Under the pieces are notes generated by a model. That model was not told the DNA's origin, did not search any database, and was given only the letters and a program-made list of their open reading frames with translations. DNA of 64,000 nt, taken from assembly GCF_001541225.1 (NCBI RefSeq), contig NZ_LMTS01000025.1:181069-245068 (forward strand), read 5' to 3'. Position numbers and translations under genes: made by a program. Shown in pieces: positions 55,845 through 63,988 of this stretch (the stretch's first letter is position 1; each line of letters begins with the position of its first letter). The DNA is from Variovorax sp. WDL1. GTDB lineage: Bacteria > Pseudomonadota > Gammaproteobacteria > Burkholderiales > Burkholderiaceae_C.

Positions 55845-56702
55845 ATGACGACCCTGGCCCTCTTCAGCAAGCCCAACAACCCCCACGCATGGGGTGTTCT
55901 CAACGAAATCGTCTCCTGGGCGCAGCTCAAGGGCCTACGGGTTCTGGTGGGGCCCGACAAGGGCGGATGGGACGGCAAGAACTGGAGTTCTGAGCTCATC
56001 GAGTCGGCCAGGCAGGAGGCGGACATTGCCATTGCCATCGGCGGGGACGGCACCCTGCTCGGGGTGGCTCGCAACCTCTTCGGCTGGGGCAAACCCATTC
56101 TTGGCGTCAACCTTGGAACCCTCGGCTTCCTCACCGACGTTGCTGCCAAAGACATTGAACGGATGCTGGATGCTATCCAGGCCGGCGAGTACACGGTCGA
56201 GGACCGCATTCTTCTGGAGGCAGGGCTGGACGGCGAAGAGTCGAGGGGGCTTGCCTTCAACGACGTCGTGTTCACAAACGGCGGCTTCGGCCGGCTCGCT
56301 CAGTTCGACGTCTTCGTGGACGAGCAGCCCGTCTTCTCCCTGCGTGCGGACGGGCTCATCATCACGACGCCCACCGGCTCGACCGCCTACGCCCTGTCGG
56401 CCAACGGGCCCATCCTGCACCCCTCCTTGGCAGCCATCGCCCTGGTGCCGCTGAACCCACATTCGTTGACCGCAAGGCCCATCTCGCTTCCGAGCTCGGT
56501 GAAGGTCGAAGTCGTTGTGCGAGGGACGGTGGAGTCGAGGGTGGTCTGCGACGGGCAGCCATACGGCGGGCCGCTCACGGACGGAACGCGGGTCCACGTC
56601 TCGCAGGGTGCGACCACCGTGAAGATGCTGCACCTGAAGGACTACAACCTGTTCAAGACGCTTCAGCAAAAGCTGAACTGGAGTTCGCCGCGCGAGCGTT
56701 GA
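55845..56702 (+). CDS. nadK: NAD kinase
   Basis: Phosphorylates NAD to NADP. The motif GGDGT (66-70) binds ATP; NLGTLGFLTD and TPTGSTAYALSANGPILHP are the other two conserved blocks. The length of 285 is normal for a bacterial NadK. An extra NAD kinase on a plasmid is unusual and fits with the NAD salvage genes at 52-54 kb. Confidence 0.95.
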   Translation: MTTLALFSKPNNPHAWGVLNEIVSWAQLKGLRVLVGPDKGGWDGKNWSSELIESARQEADIAIAIGGDGTLLGVARNLFGWGKPILGVNLGTLGFLTDVAAKDIERMLDAIQAGEYTVEDRILLEAGLDGEESRGLAFNDVVFTNGGFGRLAQFDVFVDEQPVFSLRADGLIITTPTGSTAYALSANGPILHPSLAAIALVPLNPHSLTARPISLPSSVKVEVVVRGTVESRVVCDGQPYGGPLTDGTRVHVSQGATTVKMLHLKDYNLFKTLQQKLNWSSPRER

Positions 56703-56715
56703 GCGCCTGACCAGG

Positions 56716-56750
56716 AAAAGCGCCCCCAGCGTCGATGACGTGGGGGCGTT
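56716..56750 (-). terminator. terminator of the Pth2 gene
   Basis: Minus strand CGCCCCCA and TGGGGGCG around a 12-base loop, then CTTTTCC. It lies between convergent genes. Confidence 0.65.
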
Positions 56751-56768
56751 GGAATGACACGCACGGGG

Positions 56769-57218
56769 CTAGCGCGCCAGCGTGAATCGCTTGGTGATGT
56801 TGGCGACCTCGTCCTTGTAGGCTGGGCCGATACCAACGGCAGTGATGATGGGCTTGCCGGTGAAGTGCGGCAGGAGAATATGGCCCCGGTCGATGATGAG
56901 CTCGCAGGGCAGGCCCGCGGCTTTCGCTTCCCGGTATGCGCGTATCAGCTGGCCGACGTTTTTGCCGTACATCACGAGCTTGGTTCCGTTGCCGCTGCCT
57001 CGGTACTGAGCGGTGATTTCCGGTCGCTCGAGCTTGGCGCGGTCATGGGCCAGGTCGAACGCGTGACCGCACTGTGCAGCCAGCTTGCCGGTCGGCATCT
57101 GGAGGTCCGCACGATAAAGCGCGTAGAGCGCCAGTGGCCGATGGTCCGCCGTGAAAGCTGCCATCGTGCGTGCCCGCTCGTCGAGCATGGCTTGGATGTC
57201 AGGGTCGAAGGCTGCCAT
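56769..57218 (-). CDS. Pth2-family peptidyl-tRNA hydrolase
   Basis: Frees tRNA from stalled peptidyl-tRNA. The 149-residue protein has the Pth2 signature GKLAAQCGHAFDLAH (K45, H52), GNGTKLVMYGKNVGQLIRAYREAKAAGLPCELIIDRG and ITAVGIGPAYKDEVANIT. Pth2 is mainly archaeal and eukaryotic, with scattered bacterial homologues. Its ATG overlaps the stop of the DUF4313-like gene (ATGA at 57218), so the two are coupled. Confidence 0.82.
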   Translation of the reverse strand: MAAFDPDIQAMLDERARTMAAFTADHRPLALYALYRADLQMPTGKLAAQCGHAFDLAHDRAKLERPEITAQYRGSGNGTKLVMYGKNVGQLIRAYREAKAAGLPCELIIDRGHILLPHFTGKPIITAVGIGPAYKDEVANITKRFTLAR

Positions 57219-57517
57219 CAATGGGCCCTCTGCCGCACCCACACCTCGGCGTCGCAGAACCCGACTGGCACGCGCTTGCCGGTGTCGGTGAATGCCGTCA
57301 AGGCCAGCGCTGGCGCGCGAAGCGGTTCGTTTTCCGACCAGGTCTTGGCGAGAAATTCGCCTTCGGCCAGCTCGAGGCCGGGCACGTTGACGCTCAGAGT
57401 CCCGTACGCCTCGCCTTGCCGGGATTGCACGATGAACGCGAGCGCTCCGTCTCGATAGCGTGTCTCCCTGACCTCGAGGTCTTGACCGTAGGCCTTGATT
57501 GTTCCGATGAGTTCCAT
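57218..57517 (-). CDS. DUF4313-like protein (99 aa)
   Basis: Core pattern ALAFIVQSRQGEAYGTLSVNVPGLELAEGEFLAKTWSENEPL fits the DUF4313 family, whose function is unknown. Coupled to the Pth2 gene by ATGA overlap. A CCTATACGAAGCAGGACC promoter box lies upstream (57537-57554). Confidence 0.72.
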   Translation of the reverse strand: MELIGTIKAYGQDLEVRETRYRDGALAFIVQSRQGEAYGTLSVNVPGLELAEGEFLAKTWSENEPLRAPALALTAFTDTGKRVPVGFCDAEVWVRQRAH

Positions 57518-57536
57518 GGTTTCCTATTACGAAGTG

Positions 57537-57572
57537 GTCCTGCTTCGTATAGGCACCGGCGCGTCCCTATAC
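57537..57572. promoter_or_regulatory. divergent pair of CTATAC promoters
   Basis: Minus strand GCCTATACGAAGCAGGACC (57537-57554) and plus strand CCTATACCCGGTTGGACATC (57566-57585) lie back to back with only about 11 bases between the two CTATAC boxes. There is no room for two ordinary -35 boxes. Confidence 0.55.
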
Positions 57573-57604
57573 CCGGTTGGACATCTCCAAAGGACGCGCC
57601 CCGC

Positions 57605-57946
57605 ATGAAGTTCTACATCCATCCCATCAACCCGCACTACTCCGCGACCCACGCCGACGATTTCTTCTTGGGCTGGCGCTATGGCATCTGGGAGCATCCC
57701 TTCCCGGCGTTGGAGCCGTGCCAATACAGGTTCCAAAGCAAGCACCTAGACGCGGCCCGCGACACATGCGCGAAGGCGGAAGACGCCGCACGGCTGTTGC
57801 CTGACGAGCCGGTTTGCGGCGCCTGGGTGAGCTTGCCGGCAGGAACAGACCCGCACTCCGTCGACGCCGCGGAATTACTGACGCCTGCTGCTCTGGGGGG
57901 CCGGCCTGTCAAATGGCCCTGGACCGAAGTTGCAGCCATTGCCTGA
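57605..57946 (+). CDS. hypothetical protein (113 aa)
   Basis: Starts MKFYIHPINPHYSATHADDFFLGWRYGIWEHPFPALEPCQYRFQSKHLDAARDTCAKAEDAARLLP. AAAGGA precedes the ATG. Aromatic-rich N-terminus, no known motif. Divergent from the DUF4313-like gene. Confidence 0.6.
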   Translation: MKFYIHPINPHYSATHADDFFLGWRYGIWEHPFPALEPCQYRFQSKHLDAARDTCAKAEDAARLLPDEPVCGAWVSLPAGTDPHSVDAAELLTPAALGGRPVKWPWTEVAAIA

Positions 57947-57953
57947 TTGCCTT

Positions 57954-57986
57954 GCCTCCATCGTTCACGCGATGGAGGCTTTTTTA
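57954..57986 (+). terminator. terminator
   Basis: CCTCCATCG-TTCA-CGCGATGGAGG followed by CTTTTTT. Confidence 0.88.
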
Positions 57987-58085
57987 CGCGTGAGGCGTAT
58001 CCGCCCCCCCTACCCCGGTGTCGAGACGGTCCGAGGCGGAGTTGTTGGGAAAAAGCAGCGTGGCGCGGCCATGTCTAGGGGCACC

Positions 58086-58106
58086 GCCTATACCTGGCAG
58101 GTAAAC
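58086..58106 (+). promoter_or_regulatory. CTATAC/AGGTAAAC promoter
   Basis: GCCTATACCTGGCAGGTAAA then C, 14-34 bases before the ATG at 58120. Confidence 0.55.
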
Positions 58107-58119
58107 TTTTCGGACAAAC

Positions 58120-58815
58120 ATGAAGGACATCATTCTTTTTCCCCTGTACGCCCTCGCCGGCGCCTATTCGTATCTCCTCACGTTCGTGTGGACCTTGCTG
58201 AGCCCTGTGCTCGGTCGCTTCTATCGTTCGGAGGTTCAATATCGAATCTTCGCGGTCCTGGCGAAGTCGCGACTTGGGCCGAAGTCGATGGCGCTGCTCG
58301 CGCTCGGCGCGCCCATCCTCCTTGGCAGTGTGTGGCCCCGTATGCCAGTCTGGTTTGTGAACTTTGGGCTGCTGTCTATCGTCTACATGGCGCTGCTCCA
58401 CGCGCTGAGCCGCCCCAGCGGGATGTTTCACGTCCACATCGTTGGTCGAAGGAAGCTCGAGGTGCACATGCGCGCAGCTCGACCGTCAGACGGTCCGCTG
58501 CGCGCGCAGTTGGCCCAGCTGGAGGACGTCGTCGCCCTTGCAAAACGGTGCGGCGCCGAGTCGCTCACGATGGACTCGCCGCTGTTGGTCGACACAAGCG
58601 CGTACGCGTTTGTTGAGAATCGCCTCAGGGAGCTTTGCGCTGACGCGGGCCTCGAGCTTGCTTTCAGACTTGAAACGCCCCGTGCGCGGTCGGCTGCGGT
58701 GACCGGTCTCTTCGCGCCTTATCGACGCGACTACGCCCGCTTGCGCTTCGGACGAGTGGTCTGGGCCAGTCGGCTCAGCATCATGAGTCGTCGAGTCGAA
58801 TTCAGGCTCTACTGA
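58120..58815 (+). CDS. membrane protein, hypothetical (231 aa)
   Basis: Three N-terminal hydrophobic segments (about residues 5-30, 54-74 and 78-96) followed by a soluble domain of 130 residues with FHVHIVGRRKLEVHMRA, then helices. The soluble part is likely cytoplasmic. The family is unknown. Confidence 0.65.
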   Translation: MKDIILFPLYALAGAYSYLLTFVWTLLSPVLGRFYRSEVQYRIFAVLAKSRLGPKSMALLALGAPILLGSVWPRMPVWFVNFGLLSIVYMALLHALSRPSGMFHVHIVGRRKLEVHMRAARPSDGPLRAQLAQLEDVVALAKRCGAESLTMDSPLLVDTSAYAFVENRLRELCADAGLELAFRLETPRARSAAVTGLFAPYRRDYARLRFGRVVWASRLSIMSRRVEFRLY

Positions 58816-58838
58816 GGTTCCCTGTTGCGCCCTCATTT

Positions 58839-58867
58839 ACAGCCCGCTTCCGCGGGCTGTTTTCTTG
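58839..58867 (+). terminator. terminator
   Basis: ACAGCCCGC-TTCC-GCGGGCTGT followed by TTTCTT. Confidence 0.85.
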
Positions 58868-58896
58868 GACGCTTCGCGGCTGCCGGCGCCGACGGT

Positions 58897-58917
58897 GGCT
58901 ACACGCGGAAGGACAAC
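58897..58917 (+). promoter_or_regulatory. CTACAC/AGGACAAC promoter
   Basis: GGCTACACGCGGAAGGACAA then C, 12-32 bases before the ATG at 58929; its second half is identical to the element at 40354. Confidence 0.6.
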
Positions 58918-58928
58918 AAGGAACCCAT

Positions 58929-59627
58929 ATGAGAGAAAAACCGCTTCTGCCAGCAAACCGCTCGGTCGACGACTTGGGTCGAGAGTACAGCAGCATCGTC
59001 GGCTACGGCGACGCCATCACTGTTCCCCTTGGCTCGCACGTCACGCTGCTTCCAGGCGGCTACCCTTACGGCCGGGCTACATGGCTTGAGGGCGCCAAGG
59101 TCATCGTCACTGCGCATGGCAAGCTTGCCGGGCATCGAGGCTCCTGGGCCAGGCCGCTTTTGCACGGGCAACTGCTCGAAGGCCGCAGTGACTGGGAGCC
59201 GCAAGACAATCTGGTGCTATGGAGCCCGAGCCACGTCTTTGTCGACAAGGTCGGGACCGGCAAGGTACCGGAGGCCGGTGTCGACTACCCATTGACGGCA
59301 AAGCAGAGGTTCGACGAGAAATGGCGCACCACTGACCACACCTATCAAAGCTGGAGCAACCCGGCTACCTTCCTAGCGCAGCTCTACCTGACCGGCGACA
59401 GCAAGCACCATTCTGCGGTGCTCGCGATGGTCCGGGCCAATGGCTCCATCAACCCGACGCGACTGGAAAACTACTTCTGGCGCAAGTCCGGGCTGGTCAT
59501 CGACGACTGGGCACGCTCGCCCGACGGATTTCCGAACCGGTCGGAGTATCAGTACCGCGTGAACTGGGCCGAAGTGGCTCGGTCCTTCGAGGAGACGGCA
59601 CGAGAAGGTCGTGCACTCGCGGCCTAG
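58929..59627 (+). CDS. hypothetical protein of phage/plasmid type (232 aa)
   Basis: The second half (WSNPATFLAQLYLTGDSKHHSAVLAMVRANGSINPTRLENYFWRKSGLVIDDWA ... YRVNWAEVARSF) is a pattern I know from many uncharacterised phage and plasmid proteins. The first half is beta-rich. It has no catalytic motif. Own promoter box and terminator. Confidence 0.68.
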   Translation: MREKPLLPANRSVDDLGREYSSIVGYGDAITVPLGSHVTLLPGGYPYGRATWLEGAKVIVTAHGKLAGHRGSWARPLLHGQLLEGRSDWEPQDNLVLWSPSHVFVDKVGTGKVPEAGVDYPLTAKQRFDEKWRTTDHTYQSWSNPATFLAQLYLTGDSKHHSAVLAMVRANGSINPTRLENYFWRKSGLVIDDWARSPDGFPNRSEYQYRVNWAEVARSFEETAREGRALAA

Positions 59628-59641
59628 CCGCTGATTCATCA

Positions 59642-59676
59642 AGCCCCGCCGACTACGTCGCGCGGGGCCTTTTCTT
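59642..59676 (+). terminator. terminator
   Basis: AGCCCCGCCG and CGCGCGGGGCC around a short loop, then TTTTCTT. Confidence 0.75.
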
Positions 59677-59734
59677 GGGCCACGCAGCAACGACCGCCAG
59701 AGGAGCCGCCTCAAAATGTGAGGGAAAATGGGAA

Positions 59735-60232
59735 ATGCCCGAGCAAAGCAGCCCCCGCAAGTTCGTTTCCGATTTCAGGGAAGGCGAGCTGCTCTATGAC
59801 CACACGGACCCTGAGTCGGGGCTCCGCCTCCTTGTCACCAGGGGAGGCTTTTGTTTCTGTGCCTACGTCGGAGTCGAGGCGGACCACACGCTTGCCGGGC
59901 TGGACGATTTTTCCTTCCCCTGCCACTGGGGCGTCAACTTCACCACGTGGGGCAAGCCTGGGACCTCTTGGCCTGAGGGGTGGTTTTGGTGGGGCTGGGA
60001 CTACGGGCACGCCTTCGATGCTCGAGATTTCTTGGCCGACCTCCCGGAGGACACGCCCGAGTCGCTGCGGGAACTGTTGCGCCAAACCGATTCCAGGCGC
60101 ATGGAGCCGGGGCCGGGCGTGCCTCGGGTGAAGAACTGGACTTTGGACGCCGTCATCCTCGATGGCCTGGACGTTGTCATGGAACTCCGGGAAGCGCTCC
60201 AGGCAAGCAATGAGTTCAGTACCTGCTGCTGA
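59735..60232 (+). CDS. hypothetical protein of phage type (165 aa)
   Basis: GGFCFCAYVGVEADHTLAGLDDFSFPCHWGVNFTTWG ... GWFWWGWDYGHAFDARDF is a conserved pattern of small phage and plasmid proteins (Y-G-V-H ... W-F-G-F-D-x-A-H). Its function is not known. The start is the ATG at 59735; a longer reading to 59675 is possible but less likely. Confidence 0.66.
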   Translation: MPEQSSPRKFVSDFREGELLYDHTDPESGLRLLVTRGGFCFCAYVGVEADHTLAGLDDFSFPCHWGVNFTTWGKPGTSWPEGWFWWGWDYGHAFDARDFLADLPEDTPESLRELLRQTDSRRMEPGPGVPRVKNWTLDAVILDGLDVVMELREALQASNEFSTCC

Positions 60233-60256
60233 AGCGCTGAGGGGCTTGGACCCGCG

Positions 60257-62197
60257 CTAGGCGGTACCGCCGAGGGACTGCCCGGCGGCAGCGCCGGAGC
60301 TTCCGGCCCCCAACTCGAGCACAAGCGCTTCGCCAGACGGAATCTCGTCGGCCAACGCCGCCTCCACGAGCGCCGGCGCCAACGCTTTGGTCGGCTTCAC
60401 CCCGAGGTCTCGCAGCATTTCAGCCTGGCGGATGACGTTCCCCCGCCCTGTGGTCAGCCGTTTGTGAGCCGAGTCGTAGGCCTCGCGAGCCTGGTTCAGC
60501 CGGTTGCCAACAGTATCCAGGTCCTTGACAAAGTCGTGCAGGCGCTCATACAGCTCCGCACCGCGTTTCGCAATGTCCTGCGCGTTCTTGCTCTGAGCTT
60601 CCTGGCGCCAGAGGTGCGCAACCGTGCGGACCACGAAGAGGAGCGTCGACGGGCTGACCAGAAGCACGTTGCGGTCCCAGGCCTCCATGAAGAGGTTGCT
60701 GTCGTGCGTCACGGCCATCATGAACGCCGGCTCGACGGGCACGAACATGAGCACGAAATCGAGCGACTGCAGGCCGTAGAGGGCCTGGTACTTCTTGTCC
60801 GAGAGCCCCTTGATGTGCGTGCGCACCGAATCGAGGTGCCGCTTCACCGACAGGGCCCGGTCTTCGTCGGTGTCCGCGCTGATGTGCTGCTCGTAGGCCA
60901 GGAGCGAGACCTTGGCGTCAACGACCAGCCGGCGCTCTTCGGGCAGGTGAATCACGACGTCGGGCTGCGCGCGTGAGCCGTCCTCTCGTTGCTGGCTGTC
61001 CTGCACGATGTACTCATGCCCCTTGCGTAGGCCGGAGGCCTCGAGCACGCGCTCGAGCACGAGCTCGCCCCAGTTCCCCTGGGTCTTCGCGGAGCCCTTC
61101 AGTGCCTGGGTCAGGTTCTTGGCGTCATCGCTGAGGACCTGGTTCAGCCCCATCAGCAGCTTCACCTGCTCTTGGAGCGCGGAGCGGTCCTTACCCTCTT
61201 GGACGTAGACCTCCTCGACCTTGCCCTTGAACTCGGTGAGCTGGTTCTTCAGGGGCGCTAGCAGTTGGCCAAGCGATTCCTGGTTCTGCTCGGAGAAGCG
61301 CTTCGATTTTTCTTCCAGGATGTCGTTGGCCAAGGCCTTGAACTGGTCGCTCAGGGACTGGCGAGCTTCCACGAGCATCTGCAGCTTCTCGGCCGCGGCT
61401 TCGCGCTCGCCCTCGGCACGGGCCTTCAAATCGGTGAGTTCGCCGGCGAGCCGGGCAACTTCCGCGTCGGCAGCCCCACGGGCCGTCCTTTCCAGGCTCA
61501 GCTGGTCCCGCACCAAGCCGTGGGCCTCCCGCTCGCCCTTGACCTCCGCGCTCAGCCGGGAGATGTCCCGGCCACTGGATTCCTTCAGCTCGGTCAGCTG
61601 GGCGTTCGTGGTCTCTTGGTGCTGCAAAGCGTCGTCGAGCTGCCGCTGGAGTCCTGGCAAACGACTCGCCTGCTCCTCGAGGGTGGCAATGCGTTGGTTG
61701 CCGACGCTGACAGCTTCGGTCTCCGTGTTGAGGCGGCGCTCCAGGTCTGTGCTGCGCTCAACTAGTTCGGGCACGCGTTCCTTGAGGAGCTTCAGCGACG
61801 CGCCCTGTTCCGACACTTCGTTGGACAGCCTACGGGCTTCCTCCTCGCTCGTTCGAAGCTGCGCGGCCAGGTCGTCGCGCTCGCCCGTAAGCCTCGGAAT
61901 CTGGGATGCGCGCTCTCGGAAGGTGGCGGCTTCCTGGTTGGCGTTCTCGACCTCGTCCTGAAGTGCCCCTGCGTCACGCTTGAGGGCCTCGAACGCCGAT
62001 TGCGCCTGCGCGTGGGCCTCTTCACCCGTGCGCACGCGCTCGCGCAGTTGCGCAAGGTCGCCTTGGGCGGCGGCTTCCGCCTTGCTGACAGCTGCTGCCA
62101 TTTGGGCTTCGCTGCGACCGCGTCCCAGGAATGTAGCCAGCAGCGCACCAATGACTACGCCCAACAAGACCAAGCCCGGAACCAAGAAGTCAGCCAT
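60257..62197 (-). CDS. rmuC: DNA recombination protein RmuC
   Basis: A full-length RmuC of 646 residues. An N-terminal membrane anchor (about residues 3-24) is followed by a long coiled coil (about 30-310) and the RmuC nuclease-related domain (YIVQDSQQREDGSRAQPDVVIHLPEERRLVVDAKVSLLAYEQHI, SPSTLLFVVRTVAHLWRQEAQ). The QPDVVIHLP...VVDAKVS segment carries the PD-(D/E)XK-like residues. RmuC limits inversions between short inverted repeats and has been linked to restriction of foreign DNA. It is unusual on a plasmid. Confidence 0.93.
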   Translation of the reverse strand: MADFLVPGLVLLGVVIGALLATFLGRGRSEAQMAAAVSKAEAAAQGDLAQLRERVRTGEEAHAQAQSAFEALKRDAGALQDEVENANQEAATFRERASQIPRLTGERDDLAAQLRTSEEEARRLSNEVSEQGASLKLLKERVPELVERSTDLERRLNTETEAVSVGNQRIATLEEQASRLPGLQRQLDDALQHQETTNAQLTELKESSGRDISRLSAEVKGEREAHGLVRDQLSLERTARGAADAEVARLAGELTDLKARAEGEREAAAEKLQMLVEARQSLSDQFKALANDILEEKSKRFSEQNQESLGQLLAPLKNQLTEFKGKVEEVYVQEGKDRSALQEQVKLLMGLNQVLSDDAKNLTQALKGSAKTQGNWGELVLERVLEASGLRKGHEYIVQDSQQREDGSRAQPDVVIHLPEERRLVVDAKVSLLAYEQHISADTDEDRALSVKRHLDSVRTHIKGLSDKKYQALYGLQSLDFVLMFVPVEPAFMMAVTHDSNLFMEAWDRNVLLVSPSTLLFVVRTVAHLWRQEAQSKNAQDIAKRGAELYERLHDFVKDLDTVGNRLNQAREAYDSAHKRLTTGRGNVIRQAEMLRDLGVKPTKALAPALVEAALADEIPSGEALVLELGAGSSGAAAGQSLGGTA

Positions 62198-62340
62198 ATG
62201 TCCTCATTTTTGAAGTTTCCCGGCTGGATTGTCGTCGACACGACAGCAAAGGCCGCCGGGGACCGCGTCAGGGTTTTCATTATGCAAATAGTCCGCACGA
62301 ACGCATTGACGTTTCAGGATTTCCGGTTACAGTTCGGGTC

Positions 62341-63699
62341 ATGCAACATATTCGCACAGACAATTCCATGACCGAATCCTCGGACCCCGTCACGCTCGAC
62401 TCGCTCAAGCATGAGCTCGCGGGCATGTATGCCGGCCTCGCAGTGTTCGTGAACGAGTGCTACCTGCAAGGCGCAGGAAATCGGATGCTGGGAGGTGCAG
62501 CCGAGTCGCACCCCGGCGTCCTCGTCGATGCGGTGGATGTGGATGCCACCAGCATCGGCCGGATGCTGCCGCTCTGGTTCCGGTATGGCTACGAGGGCAT
62601 CGTGAGCGCGGGCTACGACGTGGCGAGCATCGAAGACGACGAGGGGCCGTTCGAGCAATTGAGAAACATGCTCAACATCCTGCGCGTGGACAACCCCCAC
62701 TTCGACTGGTGCCTCGCGGGAGCGGGAGTCCATCGCAACATGTTTGCGAAGAGTCACCTGGCGGACATGCTCAAGCACGTCGAAGCGCGCAATGGCCTGG
62801 ACTCTGGCACGAAGCTGGGCCTGGACGAGGTCGCATTGCTCGCGAACATGAACGAACGCAGCGTCCGAAACGCGACGAGCGCAGAGGGCGAGAGCCGCCT
62901 GGCGCTACTCGACGATGGCTTGGTCGCCGTCGAGGAGGCGCGTCGCTGGCTCAAGGGACGCCGCGGCTTCGTGCCGACCCAATTCCGAGAACTACCTGGC
63001 GCGCTGGAGGCTGTGCCGGACTCGCTCGACGACGTCGAGATTCCTGTCTTCGTTTTCCGTCGGCTCCGTGCCCTCGCCAGTCGACCAACGCTGGCCAACG
63101 CAGCAAAGCATCGAAGGTACGGTGATGACGACTGGCTGGTGCGAGCAAGTCAGGTGTCCGGGCTGTCGGCGGAGCGTGTGAAGGCCGTGGCGCAGCTACC
63201 CATGAGCATTCGACCGAACGAGTGCGCAGGCTTGGCCAAGGCGCTGAAGGTGGACGCAGTCTGGTTCACCTATCAGGTCATGACGGCCCTCTTCCCGCAG
63301 CAAGTCGACATGCTGCTCAATCCCGGAGCATGGAGCGGTGCCCCGTCGGTCGGGGCAGGCGAGCCTCAAGCCAACTCGGTGACAGTCACTCTGACTGGAC
63401 CAATGCTCCAGCACGGCTACCTGGACCTCCCTTCGTCGACCAAGGACCTGTTTCCCGCCGATTGCTTCAGCGACCGCGCGGCGGAATCGACGCCTGAGCA
63501 GTCCAACCTGGTGGAGCTTGTCTACGGCGCGCACCGCGAAAAGACGGACATCCGCGTGAAGAGTGCCAAGACGATTTCTCCCCGCCGGCGCTTCGTCGGC
63601 TGGTTCAACACCGAGCTTGGTGCCAAGCCGGGCGACCGCATCAAGCTTGAGAAGACGGCCGAGCGCGTCTACACGCTGACCCACATTACCAACGCATGA
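62341..63699 (+). CDS. hypothetical protein with HTH-like segments (452 aa)
   Basis: Start either 62341 (MQHIRTDNSM) or 62368 (MTESSDPV); neither has a strong ribosome-binding site. An N-terminal helical region with aromatic clusters is followed by GLDEVALLANMNERSVRNATSAEGE, a plausible HTH, and then SGLSAERVKAVAQLPMSIRPNECAGLAKALKVDAVWFTYQ, which looks like the units in the proteins at 21376 and 33312. The C-terminus (RVKSAKTISPRRRFVGWFNTELGAKPGDRIKLEK) is basic and beta-rich. A regulator role is an inference. Confidence 0.65.
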   Translation: MQHIRTDNSMTESSDPVTLDSLKHELAGMYAGLAVFVNECYLQGAGNRMLGGAAESHPGVLVDAVDVDATSIGRMLPLWFRYGYEGIVSAGYDVASIEDDEGPFEQLRNMLNILRVDNPHFDWCLAGAGVHRNMFAKSHLADMLKHVEARNGLDSGTKLGLDEVALLANMNERSVRNATSAEGESRLALLDDGLVAVEEARRWLKGRRGFVPTQFRELPGALEAVPDSLDDVEIPVFVFRRLRALASRPTLANAAKHRRYGDDDWLVRASQVSGLSAERVKAVAQLPMSIRPNECAGLAKALKVDAVWFTYQVMTALFPQQVDMLLNPGAWSGAPSVGAGEPQANSVTVTLTGPMLQHGYLDLPSSTKDLFPADCFSDRAAESTPEQSNLVELVYGAHREKTDIRVKSAKTISPRRRFVGWFNTELGAKPGDRIKLEKTAERVYTLTHITNA

Positions 63700-63712
63700 G
63701 CAGGAGTCGACC

Positions 63713-63988
63713 ATGGAACTGTCACGTCACGCCCAGATTCGTTGCCAACAGCGCGGCATCCCGCCGCTCATTCGTCAATGGCTGCAGGACTTCGGCAGCG
63801 AAGTTCAGACCCATGGCGCCACAAAGCGGTTCTTCGACCGAGAGGCCAAGAGGCGTTTGGCTGCAGCAGTCGGTCCGCAGGTCGTTGACCGTCTCGGAAG
63901 CCTGCTGAACGTTTACCTGGTCGAGGCGACGGGCACCGTCGTCACGGCCGCAGTCCGAACTGGGGTCTCCTCGTTTTCAGTGCAATAA
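63713..63988 (+). CDS. DUF4258-like protein (91 aa)
   Basis: MELSRHAQIRCQQRGIPPLIRQWLQDFGSEV...KRFFDREAKRRLAAAVGPQVVDRLGSLLNVYLVEATGTVVTAAVRT fits the DUF4258 pattern (SRHA..R..QRGI), seen in plasmid and toxin-antitoxin neighbourhoods. AGGAG supports the start, 13 bases after the previous gene. The function is unproven. Confidence 0.75.
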   Translation: MELSRHAQIRCQQRGIPPLIRQWLQDFGSEVQTHGATKRFFDREAKRRLAAAVGPQVVDRLGSLLNVYLVEATGTVVTAAVRTGVSSFSVQ

